From contig NZ_VFUA01000053.1 of the NCBI RefSeq assembly GCF_006440735.1, forward strand, positions 1 to 43,831: a stretch of DNA of 43,831 nt. Direction: 5' to 3'. The notes under the pieces were generated by a model that worked only from the letters and a program-made list of their open reading frames with translations, was not told the DNA's origin and did not search any database. The stretch comes from Mesorhizobium sp. B2-7-1. GTDB taxonomy: Bacteria; Pseudomonadota; Alphaproteobacteria; Rhizobiales; Rhizobiaceae. A program made the position numbers and the translations under genes. Positions within the stretch are counted from its first letter, which is position 1; each line of letters opens with the position of its first letter. Positions 1-7,244 of the stretch are shown piece after piece.

Positions 1-647
1 GCGGTTCCCTCGGCCGGCTTGGCCGCGCCGTCCGCCGGCTTGGCGGCATCGCCGGGCTTGGCAGCGTCCGCGGGCTTGGAGGCGTCGGCGGCAGCACCTG
101 GCGTCGGCAGCGGCTTCGGATTGTCCGACAGCGTGCGCAGATAGGCGATCACGTTGGCCCGGTCTTCTTCCTTCGGCAGGCCGGCGAAGCCCATCGCCGT
201 GCCCTTCACGAACTTCTTCGGCGAAGTAATGAAGTGGTTGATGTTCTCGTAGGTCCACTTCTCGGCGCCGCCCTTCGAAAACTCCTTCATGCCGGCCGAA
301 TAGGCGAAGCCTTCATGCTCGGCGACGGGACGATCGACCAGATCCCAAAGATCCGGGCCGACCTTGTTGGGGCCGCCTTTTTCGCCGGAATGGCAGGCCT
401 GGCACTTCTTGAAGATGGCTGCGCCCGCCTCGGCATTGGCGGTGGCGAGCAGGTCGGCGATCGGCTTTTCGGCCGCCGCAGGCGCGGCGGCGCCGCCTTC
501 GGTCGGCTCCTGGGCCTCGATGGCGAAGCCGGGCTTCTCCGGCGCCGGCGAGGCGAACAGCCCGTCCGAGACGAGACCTATCGAAAACACGATGAAGCAG
601 GTTCCCAGAAATCCGCCGAGCAGCTTGTTGACTTCGTTGGAATCCAT
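1..647 (-). CDS. Membrane-anchored cytochrome c (CycM/c552-like), 3' end cut by window
   Basis: A reverse-strand frame opens at ATG 647 and is still open at base 1 (215 codons visible). An N-terminal hydrophobic segment (about residues 8-30) looks like an uncleaved membrane anchor, followed by an Ala/Pro/Glu-rich linker and a class I cytochrome c domain with the heme-binding CQACH motif near residue 84 and a Met-containing stretch (GTAMGFAGLP) that supplies the likely sixth ligand. After the usual end of the domain (AYLRTLSDN) comes a low-complexity tail of repeated AAKPAD/AAKPGD units that runs off the window. Family knowledge: such proteins pass electrons from the bc1 complex to terminal oxidases in the periplasm. 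It is divergent from kdsB; the 193 bp between them must hold both promoters. The product class is secure, the exact orthology is not. Confidence 0.88.
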   Translation of the reverse strand, partial: MDSNEVNKLLGGFLGTCFIVFSIGLVSDGLFASPAPEKPGFAIEAQEPTEGGAAAPAAAEKPIADLLATANAEAGAAIFKKCQACHSGEKGGPNKVGPDLWDLVDRPVAEHEGFAYSAGMKEFSKGGAEKWTYENINHFITSPKKFVKGTAMGFAGLPKEEDRANVIAYLRTLSDNPKPLPTPGAAADASKPADAAKPGDAAKPADGAAKPAEGT

Positions 648-747
648 ACGCCCCTTGCTCCCTTTTCCGGCGGACCGTCCCGTCCACTCCGTCCGTCGGT
701 ATCGCGAACTGCCCTGAAAGGCCAGTCAAATCGGGCGGAAACTAGGT

Positions 748-776
748 CTTTTGCTCTGGCGTTGCAACACCTATAA
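748..776 (+). promoter_or_regulatory. Candidate sigma-70 promoter for kdsB
   Basis: CTTTTG (748-753), a 17-bp spacer and CTATAA (771-776) resemble the rhizobial pattern CTTGAC-N17-CTATAT; the -10 matches five of six bases, the -35 only three. Transcription would begin near 783 and leave a leader of about 58 nt before kdsB. Confidence 0.35.
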
Positions 777-840
777 GGGCGCTTCCAGTGAGACCTTTTG
801 CCACTTTTCCATCCGCGTTTTTCGACCGCCCTGAAATCCG

Positions 841-1569
841 ATGTCAACCTTGATCCTGATCCCCGCCCGCATGGCCTCGACGCGCTTGCCGGGCAAGCCG
901 CTGGCCGACATTGCCGGCGCGCCGATGATCGTCCATGTCGCCCGGCGCGGCGCCGAGGCCGGGCTTGGCCGCGTCGTGGTGGCGACCGACACCGAAGCCG
1001 TCGCGCAAGCCGTGCGGGCACATGGTTTCGAGGCGGTCATGACCCGCCCGGATCACGAATCGGGCTCCGACCGCATCTTCGAGGCGCTGACGGCCCTCGA
1101 TCCCGAAAAGCGGGTGGAGACGATCGTCAACGTCCAGGGTGATCTGCCGACCATCGATCCCGAGATCATCGGCGCGTCGCTGCGGCCGTTCGAGGACAGA
1201 TCGGTCGATATCGCCACGCTCGGCGTCGAGATCGTGCGCGCCGAGGAGAAGACCAATCCGAATGTGGTCAAGATCGTCGGCTCGCCGCGTTCCGCGACAC
1301 GGCTGAAGGCGCTCTATTTCACCCGCGCCACCGCGCCCTGGGGCGAGGGGCCGCTCTACCACCACATCGGCCTTTACGCCTATCGCCGCGCCGCGCTCGA
1401 ACGCTTCGTCGCGCTGAAGCCATCGCCGCTGGAGCGGCGCGAGCGCCTCGAGCAGTTGCGCGCGCTGGAAGCCGGCATGCGCATCGACGCCGAGATCGTC
1501 AAATCGCTGCCGCTTGGCGTCGACACCCCCGACGATCTGGAGCGGGCGCGAAAGATCCTTTCAAACTGA
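841..1569 (+). CDS. kdsB: 3-deoxy-manno-octulosonate cytidylyltransferase (CMP-KDO synthetase)
   Basis: The 242-residue protein has the usual length of the family. It begins with the nucleotide-binding signature IPARMASTRLPGKPL (residues 7-21), followed by ATDTEAV near residue 50 and VNVQGDLP near residue 98, the conserved CMP-KDO synthetase core. The enzyme activates KDO with CTP in the cytoplasm for lipid A core assembly. The ATG at 841 puts the signature at the expected position. pheA starts 10 bp after the stop, so the two are probably cotranscribed although their pathways are unrelated; kdsB-pheA behind a divergent cytochrome c gene is, as I recall, a common rhizobial arrangement. Confidence 0.95.
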   Translation: MSTLILIPARMASTRLPGKPLADIAGAPMIVHVARRGAEAGLGRVVVATDTEAVAQAVRAHGFEAVMTRPDHESGSDRIFEALTALDPEKRVETIVNVQGDLPTIDPEIIGASLRPFEDRSVDIATLGVEIVRAEEKTNPNVVKIVGSPRSATRLKALYFTRATAPWGEGPLYHHIGLYAYRRAALERFVALKPSPLERRERLEQLRALEAGMRIDAEIVKSLPLGVDTPDDLERARKILSN

Positions 1570-1579
1570 GATATCCGTA

Positions 1580-2443
1580 ATGACCGCTAAGACCAACAGA
1601 ATTTCCTTCCAGGGCGAGCCCGGCGCCAATTCCGACACGGCCTGCCGCAACATGTTCCCGTCGATGGAACCGTTGCCGTGCCCGACCTTCGAGGATGCCT
1701 TCAACGCGGTCGAGACCGGCAAGGCCGAGCTCGCCATGATCCCGATCGAGAATACGATCGCTGGGCGCGTCGCCGACATCCACCACCTCTTGCCGGAATC
1801 GAAGCTGCACATCGTCGGCGAGTATTTCCTGCCGATCCATTTCCAGCTGATGGTGCTGCCGGGGGTGAAGCGCGAAGAAATCAAGACCGTCCACAGCCAT
1901 ATCCACGCGCTCGGCCAATGCCGCAAATACATCCGCAAGAACGGCTGGAAGCCGGTGATCGCCGGCGACACCGCGGGTTCGGCGAAAATGGTGTCGGAGG
2001 TCAGGGACCGCACCATGGCCTCGCTGGCGCCCGCACTGGCAGCCGAGCTCTATGGGCTCGACATCGTCGAGAAGAATGTCGAGGACACCGATTCGAACGT
2101 CACTCGCTTCGTCGTGCTGACCAAGAACAAGCAATGGGTGGAGCGTCCCGCACCGGACGCCAAGATGATGACCACCTTCATCTTCCGTGTCCGCAACGTG
2201 CCGGCCGCGCTCTACAAGGCCATGGGCGGCTTCGCCACCAACGGCATCAACATGACCAAGCTGGAGAGCTACCAGCTCGGCGCCTTCACCGCGACGCTGT
2301 TCTACGCCGACATCGAGGGCCATCCCGACGATCCGCTGGTCAAGCTGGCGCTGGACGAGCTGCGCTTCTTCTCGCGCGAGGTGCGCATCCTCGGCGTCTA
2401 TCCGGCAAGCGACTCACGTGAGCAGTGGAAGGTGGCGGACTGA
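1580..2443 (+). CDS. pheA: Prephenate dehydratase
   Basis: The 287-residue protein is a stand-alone prephenate dehydratase without a chorismate mutase domain. It starts at ATG 1580 (MTAKTNRISFQGEPGANS); the frame is open further upstream but that stretch lies inside kdsB. The catalytic domain ends with the family motif SNVTRFVVL (about residues 172-180), containing the Thr-Arg-Phe essential for dehydration and decarboxylation of prephenate to phenylpyruvate. A C-terminal ACT domain (about residues 194-275) carries GINMTKLESY, the variant of the ESRP region that binds phenylalanine for feedback inhibition. It acts in the cytoplasm in phenylalanine synthesis and is probably cotranscribed with kdsB. 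Confidence 0.95.
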   Translation: MTAKTNRISFQGEPGANSDTACRNMFPSMEPLPCPTFEDAFNAVETGKAELAMIPIENTIAGRVADIHHLLPESKLHIVGEYFLPIHFQLMVLPGVKREEIKTVHSHIHALGQCRKYIRKNGWKPVIAGDTAGSAKMVSEVRDRTMASLAPALAAELYGLDIVEKNVEDTDSNVTRFVVLTKNKQWVERPAPDAKMMTTFIFRVRNVPAALYKAMGGFATNGINMTKLESYQLGAFTATLFYADIEGHPDDPLVKLALDELRFFSREVRILGVYPASDSREQWKVAD

Positions 2444-2486
2444 ACGGTTAGTGGCCGTCAGCCGGCGGTTCGGAGCTCACGACCTT

Positions 2487-2714
2487 CGAGATTGGCGGAA
2501 GCCTTCGCGAAGTCGTCATCCACGGGCGGAGCGACGCGAAGCGGAGCGCAGACCCGAGGATCCATGCCGTTACCTCGGTCGAGGGGCGCAGCGGAGCAGA
2601 ATTCTGGACCGTCGCAACGCGTCGAAGTCACGGCATGGATCCTCGGGTCTGCGCGCGTCGCTTCGCTCCTTGCTTCGCCCGTGGATGACGAAGCACGAAG
2701 GCCTTCGCTAATCT
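2487..2714. repeat. Large imperfect palindrome, dispersed-repeat type
   Basis: The 295 bp between the convergent pheA and Dabb genes hold no gene. Arms at about 2487-2570 and 2630-2714 are inverted copies: the core ACGGCATGGATCCTCGGGTC is perfect on both sides, followed by related Ser/Arg-codon-like filler and then a second matching block ending in GTGGATGACGA. A 59-bp unrelated centre separates the arms. Similar elements with GGATCCTCGGGTC and GGATGACGA are common in rhizobial intergenic DNA. As RNA it would fold into one long hairpin and could terminate or stabilise both transcripts. Confidence 0.8.
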
Positions 2715-2738
2715 CCGACGGAAGCGCTCGACCCGATA

Positions 2739-3041
2739 TCAGCCGAACCCCAGCGGCACATAGTCGATCTCCATGAACGACTCCACTTCCGGCACCCAGC
2801 GGTCGCGCACGAAGGCGACGTGGTCGGGATGCTCGTTGTAGCGGGTGTAGGCCGCCTGGTCGGCGAACTCCATCGAGAAGCCGAACTGGTAGTCGTTCTT
2901 GGGGCTCACCTGCCGCAGCTGCTCGAAATGCGTGACGCCCTTGATCCCGGTGAGGATCTTCTTGGCGTCGTGCAGGAAGCGCTTCGTCTCCAGCGATTGC
3001 AGCGGGTGCTTCAGCGTGAACACGACGGTGTGGCGGATCAT
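2739..3041 (-). CDS. Dabb (stress-responsive alpha/beta barrel) domain protein
   Basis: A 100-residue protein beginning MIRHTVVFTLKH, the typical first strand of Dabb domains, with the later family block YTRYNEHPDHVAFVRDRW (about residues 66-83). Members are small dimeric ferredoxin-like-fold proteins; some are plant stress proteins or polyketide cyclases, but most bacterial ones have no known substrate. It begins 10 bp after the nudC stop on the same strand, so it is probably the last gene of a HIT-nudC-Dabb operon. A GGAG lies 9-12 bases before the ATG, inside the gap after nudC. The specific function is unknown. Confidence 0.85.
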   Translation of the reverse strand: MIRHTVVFTLKHPLQSLETKRFLHDAKKILTGIKGVTHFEQLRQVSPKNDYQFGFSMEFADQAAYTRYNEHPDHVAFVRDRWVPEVESFMEIDYVPLGFG

Positions 3042-3051
3042 TCTTCTGCTC

Positions 3052-3993
3052 CTATTCGCTGTCGACCCAGGCGCGGATGAGGTGATGGGCGATCGCCCCT
3101 TTCGGCGGCGTGATCAGGCCGTCGGCATGCGTCCTGTCCAGCATCGTGCGCACCTCGTCGCGGAAAAACCAGCGGCAGTCCTCGAGTTCGTTGAGGTCGG
3201 CCTGGATATCCTCGTTGAGCGGCTCGCCGAAGCAGCCGATCATCAGCGAATAGGGGAACGGCCAGGGCTGGCTGGCGTGGTAGACGACGCGGCCGAGGCG
3301 TATGCCAGCCTCTTCAAGCGTCTCACGCCGCACCGCCGCCTCGATCGTCTCGCCCGGTTCGATGAAGCCGGCAAGCGCTGAATACATGCCCGGCGCGAAA
3401 TGCTTGCCGCGTCCGAGCAGGCATTTTTCATGCGTCACCGTCAGCATGATCGCCACCGGGTCGGTGCGCGGGAAATGGTCGGTGCCGCAGGCCGGACAAT
3501 GGCGCCGGTAGCCGCCGGCCCGCATCTCCGAGCGGTTGCCGCATTTCGAGCAGAAGGCGTGGCTGGTGTGCCAGGCGAGCAGCGCCGCGCCTTGCGCCAG
3601 CGCGCCGGCGGCCGCCTCGTCGACCAGCCCCTGCATATAGACGGAACGATAGTCGATCGCCTTGATCGTCTCGGGCAGCTTTTCCGGCTCGACGCCGGCG
3701 GCCACCGCCAGCACAGGGCCTTCCTCGGAAAAGCCGAGCAGCACGCCCTGATCGAGCGAAACCTCGAAGGCCCGGCTTTCATCCGCCATGAACCACGGGT
3801 CGAATTTGCCGTCGTCGAGTTTGAGGTAGAGCCGGCCGGCATGCATCAGCATCAGCCGCGCGGTCCGGTCGGCCAGCGCCTTTTCGACCGCGTCGTCGGC
3901 GCGGTTCTCGGACTGCCGATCGATCTGGTTGCCGGCGAAACCGACGAATTGACTGGGCTCGCGCAGGGGCGCGTCGAACAGGCGAAAGCTCAT
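3052..3993 (-). CDS. nudC: NAD(+)/NADH diphosphatase (decapping) NudC
   Basis: A 313-residue protein from ATG 3993; the frame stays open upstream but the extra 59 residues are low-quality and run over the HIT gene. Order of parts: NudC-type N-terminal domain, a four-cysteine zinc ribbon (C148, C151, C166, C169), the Nudix box at about residues 209-231 (GFIEPGE followed by REtLEEAG) and the NudC hallmark SQPWPFPYS (241-249), which separates NADH pyrophosphatases from other Nudix enzymes. The family hydrolyses NADH to NMNH and AMP and removes NAD caps from RNA 5' ends. It lies 52 bp after the HIT gene and 10 bp before the Dabb gene, on the same strand as both. Confidence 0.94.
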   Translation of the reverse strand: MSFRLFDAPLREPSQFVGFAGNQIDRQSENRADDAVEKALADRTARLMLMHAGRLYLKLDDGKFDPWFMADESRAFEVSLDQGVLLGFSEEGPVLAVAAGVEPEKLPETIKAIDYRSVYMQGLVDEAAAGALAQGAALLAWHTSHAFCSKCGNRSEMRAGGYRRHCPACGTDHFPRTDPVAIMLTVTHEKCLLGRGKHFAPGMYSALAGFIEPGETIEAAVRRETLEEAGIRLGRVVYHASQPWPFPYSLMIGCFGEPLNEDIQADLNELEDCRWFFRDEVRTMLDRTHADGLITPPKGAIAHHLIRAWVDSE

Positions 3994-4045
3994 GGGGACT
4001 CGGGGTGTGCTGAGGGCTCTGGGTGCGGAATGGACACTAGTCAGC

Positions 4046-4465
4046 TTATAGCGCCGCCTTGATCGTTTCGGCAAACCGCCTGATATCGGAGCGCTGGTAG
4101 GGTTCGCGCATGCCAAGCCCCCAGACCGGTCCCGGCCAGCCGGGATCGCCCTCGGAGCGGGCGACGACATGGACGTGCAGTTGGCGCACGATGTTGCCCA
4201 AAGCGCCGGTGTTGATCTTGGTGCATCCGGTCACCCGCTTCAGCGCCTGCGCCACCATATTGGTCTCGAAGGTCAGCATCGCCTGGTCGAGCGGCGTCAT
4301 TTCGTGGATTTCCTCGACACCCGGCCGCTGCGGCACCAGCACCAGCCATGGCCAGCGGCGGTCGTTCATCAGCCTGAGCTCGCAAAGGCCAAGCCACATA
4401 AGCTGCTCGCTATCCGCCTCCAGCCGCGCGTCCAGCGTGAAACCGGCCTTGAGGCCAGGCAGCAT
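4046..4465 (-). CDS. HIT-family protein with a QxHxH motif
   Basis: Start chosen at ATG 4465 (MLPGLKAGFTLDARL, 139 residues), preceded by AAGGAAA at a good distance; an upstream in-frame ATG at 4552 would add residues without family character. The HIT motif is QLHVHVV (residues 95-101), so Gln occupies the place of the first His of the triad, while the two later His remain; it is followed by WPGPVWG, which I recall from rhizobial members of this family. HIT proteins hydrolyse or transfer nucleotidyl groups through the last His. The substrate is unknown. It is divergent from the SRP RNA and dnaX, and probably heads an operon with nudC. Confidence 0.85.
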   Translation of the reverse strand: MLPGLKAGFTLDARLEADSEQLMWLGLCELRLMNDRRWPWLVLVPQRPGVEEIHEMTPLDQAMLTFETNMVAQALKRVTGCTKINTGALGNIVRQLHVHVVARSEGDPGWPGPVWGLGMREPYQRSDIRRFAETIKAAL

Positions 4466-4615
4466 GGGCGTTTCCTTCACTTTTGTAATTTGTAAGCATT
4501 TTCCAAACCGGGGAACGCTAGAGCGGCGGCAAGGTGGCTGCAAGCGATTCATTGATCGCCGTCATCGATTTGAAGGACTTTCCGCCTTCGATGTGACTGC
4601 GGTTCTGGCTCGGCC

Positions 4616-4644
4616 CTTGCATTTCGCCGCCGAATTGCCGATAT
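4616..4644 (+). promoter_or_regulatory. Promoter of the SRP RNA gene
   Basis: CTTGCA (4616-4621), 17 bp, CGATAT (4639-4644): close to the rhizobial consensus CTTGAC-N17-CTATAT (four and five matches of six). The predicted start near 4651 coincides with the first base of the closing stem of the SRP RNA, which supports the call. Confidence 0.6.
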
Positions 4645-4649
4645 GGAAC

Positions 4650-4750
4650 GCGGGAGGTTGGTGGTGGACGATCCACTCGCCAACCGGGTCAGGTCCGGAA
4701 GGAAGCAGCCCTAACGAGCCCGGAACGGGTCATTGTTCCAGCCTCCCGCC
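4650..4750 (+). ncRNA. ffs: Signal recognition particle 4.5S-type RNA
   Basis: The invariant domain IV core GGTCAGGTCCGGAAGGAAGC is present at 4687-4706, followed by AGCCCTAA. The outer ends pair: GGGAGG (4652-4657) with CCTCCC (4742-4747), and the flanks inside can continue the rod. Length about 100 nt fits the small bacterial form. The RNA binds Ffh and directs signal-sequence-bearing ribosomes to the membrane. Position directly upstream of dnaX on the same strand is common in alphaproteobacteria. The ends are estimated from the stem and may be off by a few bases. Confidence 0.95.
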
Positions 4751-4855
4751 TCTTCGCCTTTCTCCCGCGACATTGACGGCGCCGAGCCGTGCGGGTGAGA
4801 CTATGCGCAGGAATCGGCCGCCTTCCGTCGCGGTCCTGGGAGCTTTTGACGGCGA

Positions 4856-6676
4856 ATGAGCGAAGCCGGAAATTTGGGGCCAGAAAGCCTGCAAACAGGT
4901 AAGGCAGGCGCTTATCGCGTCCTGGCGCGCAAATATCGTCCTTCGAACTTCTCCGAGCTGATCGGCCAGGAGCCGATGGTCCGCACGCTGACCAACGCCT
5001 TTGCCACAGGCCGCATCGCCCAAGCCTGGATGCTGACCGGCGTGCGCGGCGTCGGCAAGACGACGACCGCGCGCATCCTCGCGCGGGCCTTGAACTACAA
5101 GACCGCAACAGTCGACCAGCCCTCCGTCGACCTGTCGATCCCCGGCGAGCATTGCCAGGCGATCATGGAAGGGCGCCATGTCGATGTCATCGAGATGGAC
5201 GCCGCCTCCCATACGGGCATCGACGACATCAGGGACATCATCGATCGGGTGCGCTACGCGCCGGTCTCGGCCCGCTACAAGGTCTACATCATCGACGAAG
5301 TGCACATGCTCTCCACCCAGGCCTTCAACGGCCTGTTGAAGACGCTGGAAGAGCCGCCGCCGCACGTCAAATTCATTTTCGCTACCACCGAGATCCGCAA
5401 GGTGCCGATCACGGTCCTGTCGCGCTGCCAGCGCTTCGACCTGAGGCGCATCGATGCCGGCGCGCTGGTCGGGCATCTGTCCTCGATCGCGGCCAAGGAA
5501 GGCATTTCCGTCGACGACGAGGCTTTGGCGATGATCGCGCGGGCCGCCGAAGGCTCGGCGCGCGATTCGCTGTCTATCCTCGACCAGGCGATCGCCCATG
5601 GCAGCGGCACGGTGAGCGCGCAAGCCGTGCGCGCCATGCTCGGCCTTGCCGACCGCGCCCGCATCATCGACCTGTTCGAGCATGTCATGAAGGGCGACGT
5701 GGCGGCGGCGCTCGCCGAATTCCGCGCCCAATACGACACCGGCGCCGATCCGGCCGCGGTGCTCACCGATCTTGCCGAGTTCAACCATCTCGTTACCCGC
5801 CTGCGCTTCGTGCCGTCGGCGTCCGACGACGCTTCGCTTTCTGAGGACGAGCGTCGGCGCGGCGCCGAATTCGCCGCAACGCTTTCGGTGCGCGTCCTGT
5901 CGCGGACCTGGCAGATGCTGTTGAAGGGCATTCCCGAGGTGCAGTCCTCCAATCGTCCGGTCAGCGCCGGCGAGATGGTGCTGATCAGGCTGGCGCATGC
6001 CGCCGACCTGCCGACGCTGGACGAGGCGCTGAAATCGCTCGAGGGTGCGTCCCCGGTGCCAAACGGTGCGCCGCCGCGCACCAACGGAGCGCCGGCAGGT
6101 CCCGGCAATGGCGGCGCGAGCGCTGTCGCGCAGGCGCGGATGCCGGCTTCCACCGGTGGCGGGGCGCAGACCATGCGTCTGGTCGAAACGCAGCCCGCGC
6201 CCGCCGCTTTCGTTCCGGCGCCGGAGCCGGTCGCCGAGGCGCCCGTCGTTCCGGTCAAATCGCTGGCCGATATCGTCGCGCTTGCCGACGCCAATCGCGA
6301 CATGGCCTTCAAGGTGCTCTTGAAACGCTGCGTGCGGCCGGTTCGCATCGAGCCCGGCCGTCTCGACGTCACCTTGACCGACGACGCACCGAAAATGCTG
6401 CTCAACGACCTCACCGCCAAGCTGCGCGCCTGGACCGGCCGCAACTGGCTGGTGTCGCTGTCGAAGGAAGAGGGCGGCCAGACATTGGCCGAAATGGAGA
6501 CGACGAAGCGCGAGAACGCATTCTCCGACGCCAAGGCCGATCCCACGGTCGCGGCCATTCTCGCCCGTTTCCCCGGCGCCAAGATCATCGACGTGCGCAT
6601 TCCCGACGTGCCGGACGTGGAAGAGGCCGAGGCCGAAGTGCCGGTCGAGCCTGCGGCCGACGACGACGAAATCTGA
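4856..6676 (+). CDS. dnaX: DNA polymerase III subunits gamma and tau
   Basis: A 606-residue clamp-loader ATPase. Walker A GVRGVGKT (residues 62-69), Walker B DEVH (147-150), sensor 1 FATTEIRK and the arginine-finger motif SRC (189-191) are intact; lid and collar domains follow to about residue 390, then an Ala/Pro-rich linker and a C-terminal tau domain (about 470-606) expected to bind the polymerase alpha subunit. The segment that carries the four-Cys zinc knuckle in E. coli has only one Cys here (C100 in PGEHCQAIMEG). No obvious slippery A-run for programmed frameshifting was noticed. It is followed by ybaB after 23 bp, the widespread dnaX-ybaB-recR arrangement, here interrupted by a cell-wall hydrolase gene. 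Confidence 0.96.
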   Translation: MSEAGNLGPESLQTGKAGAYRVLARKYRPSNFSELIGQEPMVRTLTNAFATGRIAQAWMLTGVRGVGKTTTARILARALNYKTATVDQPSVDLSIPGEHCQAIMEGRHVDVIEMDAASHTGIDDIRDIIDRVRYAPVSARYKVYIIDEVHMLSTQAFNGLLKTLEEPPPHVKFIFATTEIRKVPITVLSRCQRFDLRRIDAGALVGHLSSIAAKEGISVDDEALAMIARAAEGSARDSLSILDQAIAHGSGTVSAQAVRAMLGLADRARIIDLFEHVMKGDVAAALAEFRAQYDTGADPAAVLTDLAEFNHLVTRLRFVPSASDDASLSEDERRRGAEFAATLSVRVLSRTWQMLLKGIPEVQSSNRPVSAGEMVLIRLAHAADLPTLDEALKSLEGASPVPNGAPPRTNGAPAGPGNGGASAVAQARMPASTGGGAQTMRLVETQPAPAAFVPAPEPVAEAPVVPVKSLADIVALADANRDMAFKVLLKRCVRPVRIEPGRLDVTLTDDAPKMLLNDLTAKLRAWTGRNWLVSLSKEEGGQTLAEMETTKRENAFSDAKADPTVAAILARFPGAKIIDVRIPDVPDVEEAEAEVPVEPAADDDEI

Positions 6677-6699
6677 AACATTTTTAGAGGACCACCCCG

Positions 6700-7023
6700 A
6701 TGAAAGATCTTCTCGGCCTGATGGGCAAGGCGAAGGAAATGCAGGCCAAGTTCCAGGCCATGCAGGACGAGATCGCCACGCTTGAAGCCACCGGCCAGGC
6801 CGGCGGCGGTCTGGTCAGCATCACGCTGACCGGCAAGTTCGAGATGAAGGCGCTGAAGATCGATCCGTCGCTCATCAAGGCGGACGAAGCCGAGATTCTG
6901 GAAGACCTCATCCTGGCCGCCCACAATGACGCCAAAAATAAGGTCGAGCAGGTGATGCAGGAGAAGACCAAGGCATTGACGGCGGGCCTGCCGATTCCGC
7001 CTGGAATGAAATTGCCGTTCTGA
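6700..7023 (+). CDS. YbaB/EbfC family nucleoid-associated protein
   Basis: A 107-residue protein with the family pattern: N-terminal helix MKDLLGLMGKAKEMQAKFQAMQDEI trimmed here to its first part, central GGGLVSITLTGKFEMKALKIDP strand region (about residues 35-56) and ending GLPIPPGMKLPF, all typical of YbaB/EbfC. AGAGGA lies 8-13 bases before the ATG. Family members are homodimeric DNA-binding proteins shaped like tweezers, often encoded between dnaX and recR. The gene is probably cotranscribed with dnaX. Role in this organism is inferred only from family membership. Confidence 0.93.
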   Translation: MKDLLGLMGKAKEMQAKFQAMQDEIATLEATGQAGGGLVSITLTGKFEMKALKIDPSLIKADEAEILEDLILAAHNDAKNKVEQVMQEKTKALTAGLPIPPGMKLPF

Positions 7024-7038
7024 GGCGGCGTCCGCCAG

Positions 7039-7086
7039 TTAATTGATTATGAACGGAAATTGAGCGCGCGGCGCGTTGTTAACCAT
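7039..7086 (+). promoter_or_regulatory. Candidate CtrA-binding sites upstream of the SleB-like gene
   Basis: TTAA-N7-TGAAC at 7039-7054 differs by one base from the alphaproteobacterial CtrA box TTAA-N7-TTAAC, and TTAACCAT at 7079-7086 equals the half-site form reported in Caulobacter. Both lie in the 217-bp gap between ybaB and the hydrolase gene. Placement fits control of the hydrolase, but no convincing -35/-10 pair was found. Confidence 0.4.
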
Positions 7087-7226
7087 TTTGCCGGCGTTGC
7101 TCACGGGTTCATTTCGCGGCTTTCATAAAGTTTTACCCAAGTCCAGAAGTTGCTAACCCTCTAGCCATCTTTTTGCCCGAAAGAGTCTCATTCTTGCCAC
7201 ATCTCGGGGCGGGCTGGCATCTGGAC

Positions 7227-7244
7227 ATGAGGCTTTTTTGGTGA
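7227..7244 (+). other. Five-codon ORF overlapping the start of the SleB-like gene
   Basis: ATG AGG CTT TTT TGG TGA: its stop (7242-7244) overlaps the GTG start (7241-7243) of the hydrolase. The same geometry occurs before three other genes in this window. Its GAGG may simply be the Shine-Dalgarno site of the downstream gene, so translation of the peptide is not established. Confidence 0.35.
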
